In this document: piece by piece, positions 5,033 to 5,527 of the stretch
How positions within the stretch are numbered: position 1 is the first letter of the stretch
Layout: the number at the start of each line of letters is the position of its first letter
Assembly: GCA_023394045.1 (NCBI GenBank)
Contig: JAEXBN010000001.1
Coordinates: 1 to 5,527, forward strand
Direction of reading: 5' to 3'
Length of the DNA: 5,527 nucleotides
Origin: Bacillota bacterium
GTDB lineage: Bacteria; Bacillota; Clostridia; Tissierellales; Peptoniphilaceae
The notes under the pieces: generated by a model
Seen by the model: the letters and a program-made list of their open reading frames with translations, nothing else
Told to the model about the DNA's origin: nothing
Database searches by the model: none
Made by a program: the position numbers and the translations under genes

Positions 5033-5299
5033 ATGGTAGAAAAGCAAATTGTTTTAGATTCGCGCACGGGTTTAATGGGACGCCCGGCAGCCAACTTCAT
5101 TCAGCATGCAAAACGATTTGTTTCGGATGTGTATTTGGAAAAAGATCACCGGATTTTTAATGGAAAATCCATTATGAGCGTTCTGAGTATGGGCGCGGGT
5201 AAGGGTGCACATTTTATTTTGCGCGTGGATGGAAAAGATGAAAAAGAAGCGCTGGAGAGGCTGGCGCTCTTTCTCGAGAAGGAAATGGGTCAAATGTGA
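5033..5299 (+). CDS. HPr-family protein with His15 replaced by Met and Ser46 kept (Crh-like)
   Basis: The 88-residue product has HPr length and aligns without gaps. HPr carries phosphate from enzyme I to the sugar-specific EII proteins through His15 (TGIHARPA). Here the motif is TGLMGRPA, so residue 15 is Met (codon 5075-5077) and PTS phosphotransfer should be impossible. The HPr kinase site is intact: NGKSIMSVLSMG with Ser46 (codon 5168-5170). This combination is that of Bacillus Crh (TGLQARPA, Gln15, Ser46), a regulator that when Ser46-phosphorylated assists CcpA; the RFVSDVYLEKD stretch also resembles Crh RFTSDVFLEKD. I infer a cytoplasmic regulatory role, with HPr kinase/phosphorylase as partner. 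It is monocistronic, with its own promoter and long leader; no PTS or whiA-region genes are adjacent. A genuine HPr should exist elsewhere in the genome. No clear terminator follows. Confidence 0.88.
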   Translation: MVEKQIVLDSRTGLMGRPAANFIQHAKRFVSDVYLEKDHRIFNGKSIMSVLSMGAGKGAHFILRVDGKDEKEALERLALFLEKEMGQM

Positions 5300-5340
5300 A
5301 CCCTCGCGCTTGACGAAAAGCCAATCCGTAAGTCCAAACC

Positions 5341-5368
5341 CATCAGGTCAAATTCATCAGGTCAAATC
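5341..5368 (+). repeat. Tandem 14-bp direct repeat upstream of the last ORF
   Basis: CATCAGGTCAAATT (5341-5354) and CATCAGGTCAAATC (5355-5368) match at 13 of 14 positions. The core GGTCAAAT occurs a third time at 5288-5295 within the end of the HPr-like gene. The flanks AATCCGTAAG (5323-5332) and AATCCGCAAG (5365-5374) are a further near-repeat. The pair ends 32 bp before a -35 box, in the usual place of an activator site. Confidence 0.7.
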
Positions 5369-5392
5369 CGCAAGATCTGGAACATTGTGAGG

Positions 5393-5412
5393 ACTTTTTG
5401 TTGACAAAAAGT
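5393..5412. promoter_or_regulatory. Perfect 9-bp-arm palindrome across the -35 box (possible operator)
   Basis: ACTTTTTGT and ACAAAAAGT are exact inverted arms around TG, and the -35 box TTGACA (5401-5406) lies within. A dimer bound here would block RNA polymerase. No T run follows, so it is unlikely to be the terminator of the HPr-like gene. Confidence 0.55.
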
Positions 5413-5428
5413 GCACCTATGATACGAT
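5401..5428 (+). promoter_or_regulatory. Probable promoter of the last, partial ORF
   Basis: A perfect TTGACA (5401-5406) is followed after 16 bp by TACGAT (5423-5428, four of six -10 bases). A better-looking TATGAT at 5418-5423 is only 11 bp away and too close. Transcription would start near 5435, with a leader of about 23 nt. Confidence 0.6.
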
Positions 5429-5457
5429 GAGGATGATAGAACGGAAAGGAAATTGTC

Positions 5458-5527
<70 letters not shown>

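Overview
The window looks like a chromosomal segment of a Bacillota (Firmicutes) bacterium of moderate GC content. Promoters are sigma-A type (TTGACA/TATAAT), Shine-Dalgarno sites are strong, and the left half carries a radA - CarD family - membrane PIN/TRAM gene order related to the Bacillus radA-disA-yacL region. A Clostridia/Tissierellia relative is my guess; the sequence does not prove it. No disA or ispD lies between or directly after these genes here.

Layout. 1-530: 3' end of radA (DNA repair ATPase, Lon-like C-terminal domain). 591-619: a near-consensus promoter. 692-1210: CarD/CdnL-family RNA polymerase-binding regulator. 1207-2373: YacL-type four-helix membrane protein with a cytoplasmic PIN nuclease domain and TRAM domain, translationally coupled to the CarD gene through a GTGA overlap. 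2405-2427: intrinsic terminator. 2460-4160 (minus strand, convergent): a membrane-anchored protein with an S41-peptidase fold whose catalytic serine is replaced by glycine, and whose cytoplasmic tail is made of fourteen 12-bp tandem repeats encoding a basic Gly/Lys/Ala/Pro/Arg sequence.

4161-4849 is a non-coding, highly structured region. It holds three diverged 20-bp direct repeats at 40-41 bp pitch, several dyads, and a regular array of seven hairpins (arms GCCTACG / CGTAGGC) spaced 38-42 bp apart. The arms are kept, partly by paired changes, while the loops and spacers differ. Two 25-bp tandem repeats follow. I know of no named element with this form.

4850-5299: a strong promoter, a leader of about 150 nt with a stem-loop, and a small HPr-family protein in which the PTS phosphorylation site His15 is Met while the regulatory Ser46 is kept. 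This is the arrangement of the Bacillus regulator Crh (Gln15, Ser46). 5341-5527: direct repeats, a 9-bp-arm palindrome across a TTGACA -35 box, a ribosome binding site, and the start of an ORF that enters a (GGCA)n tetranucleotide tract after 11 codons and runs off the window. This has the form of a phase-variable (contingency) gene.

The left genes are housekeeping (repair, transcription, RNA/DNA processing). The right half is accessory-like and holds most of the unexplained structure.
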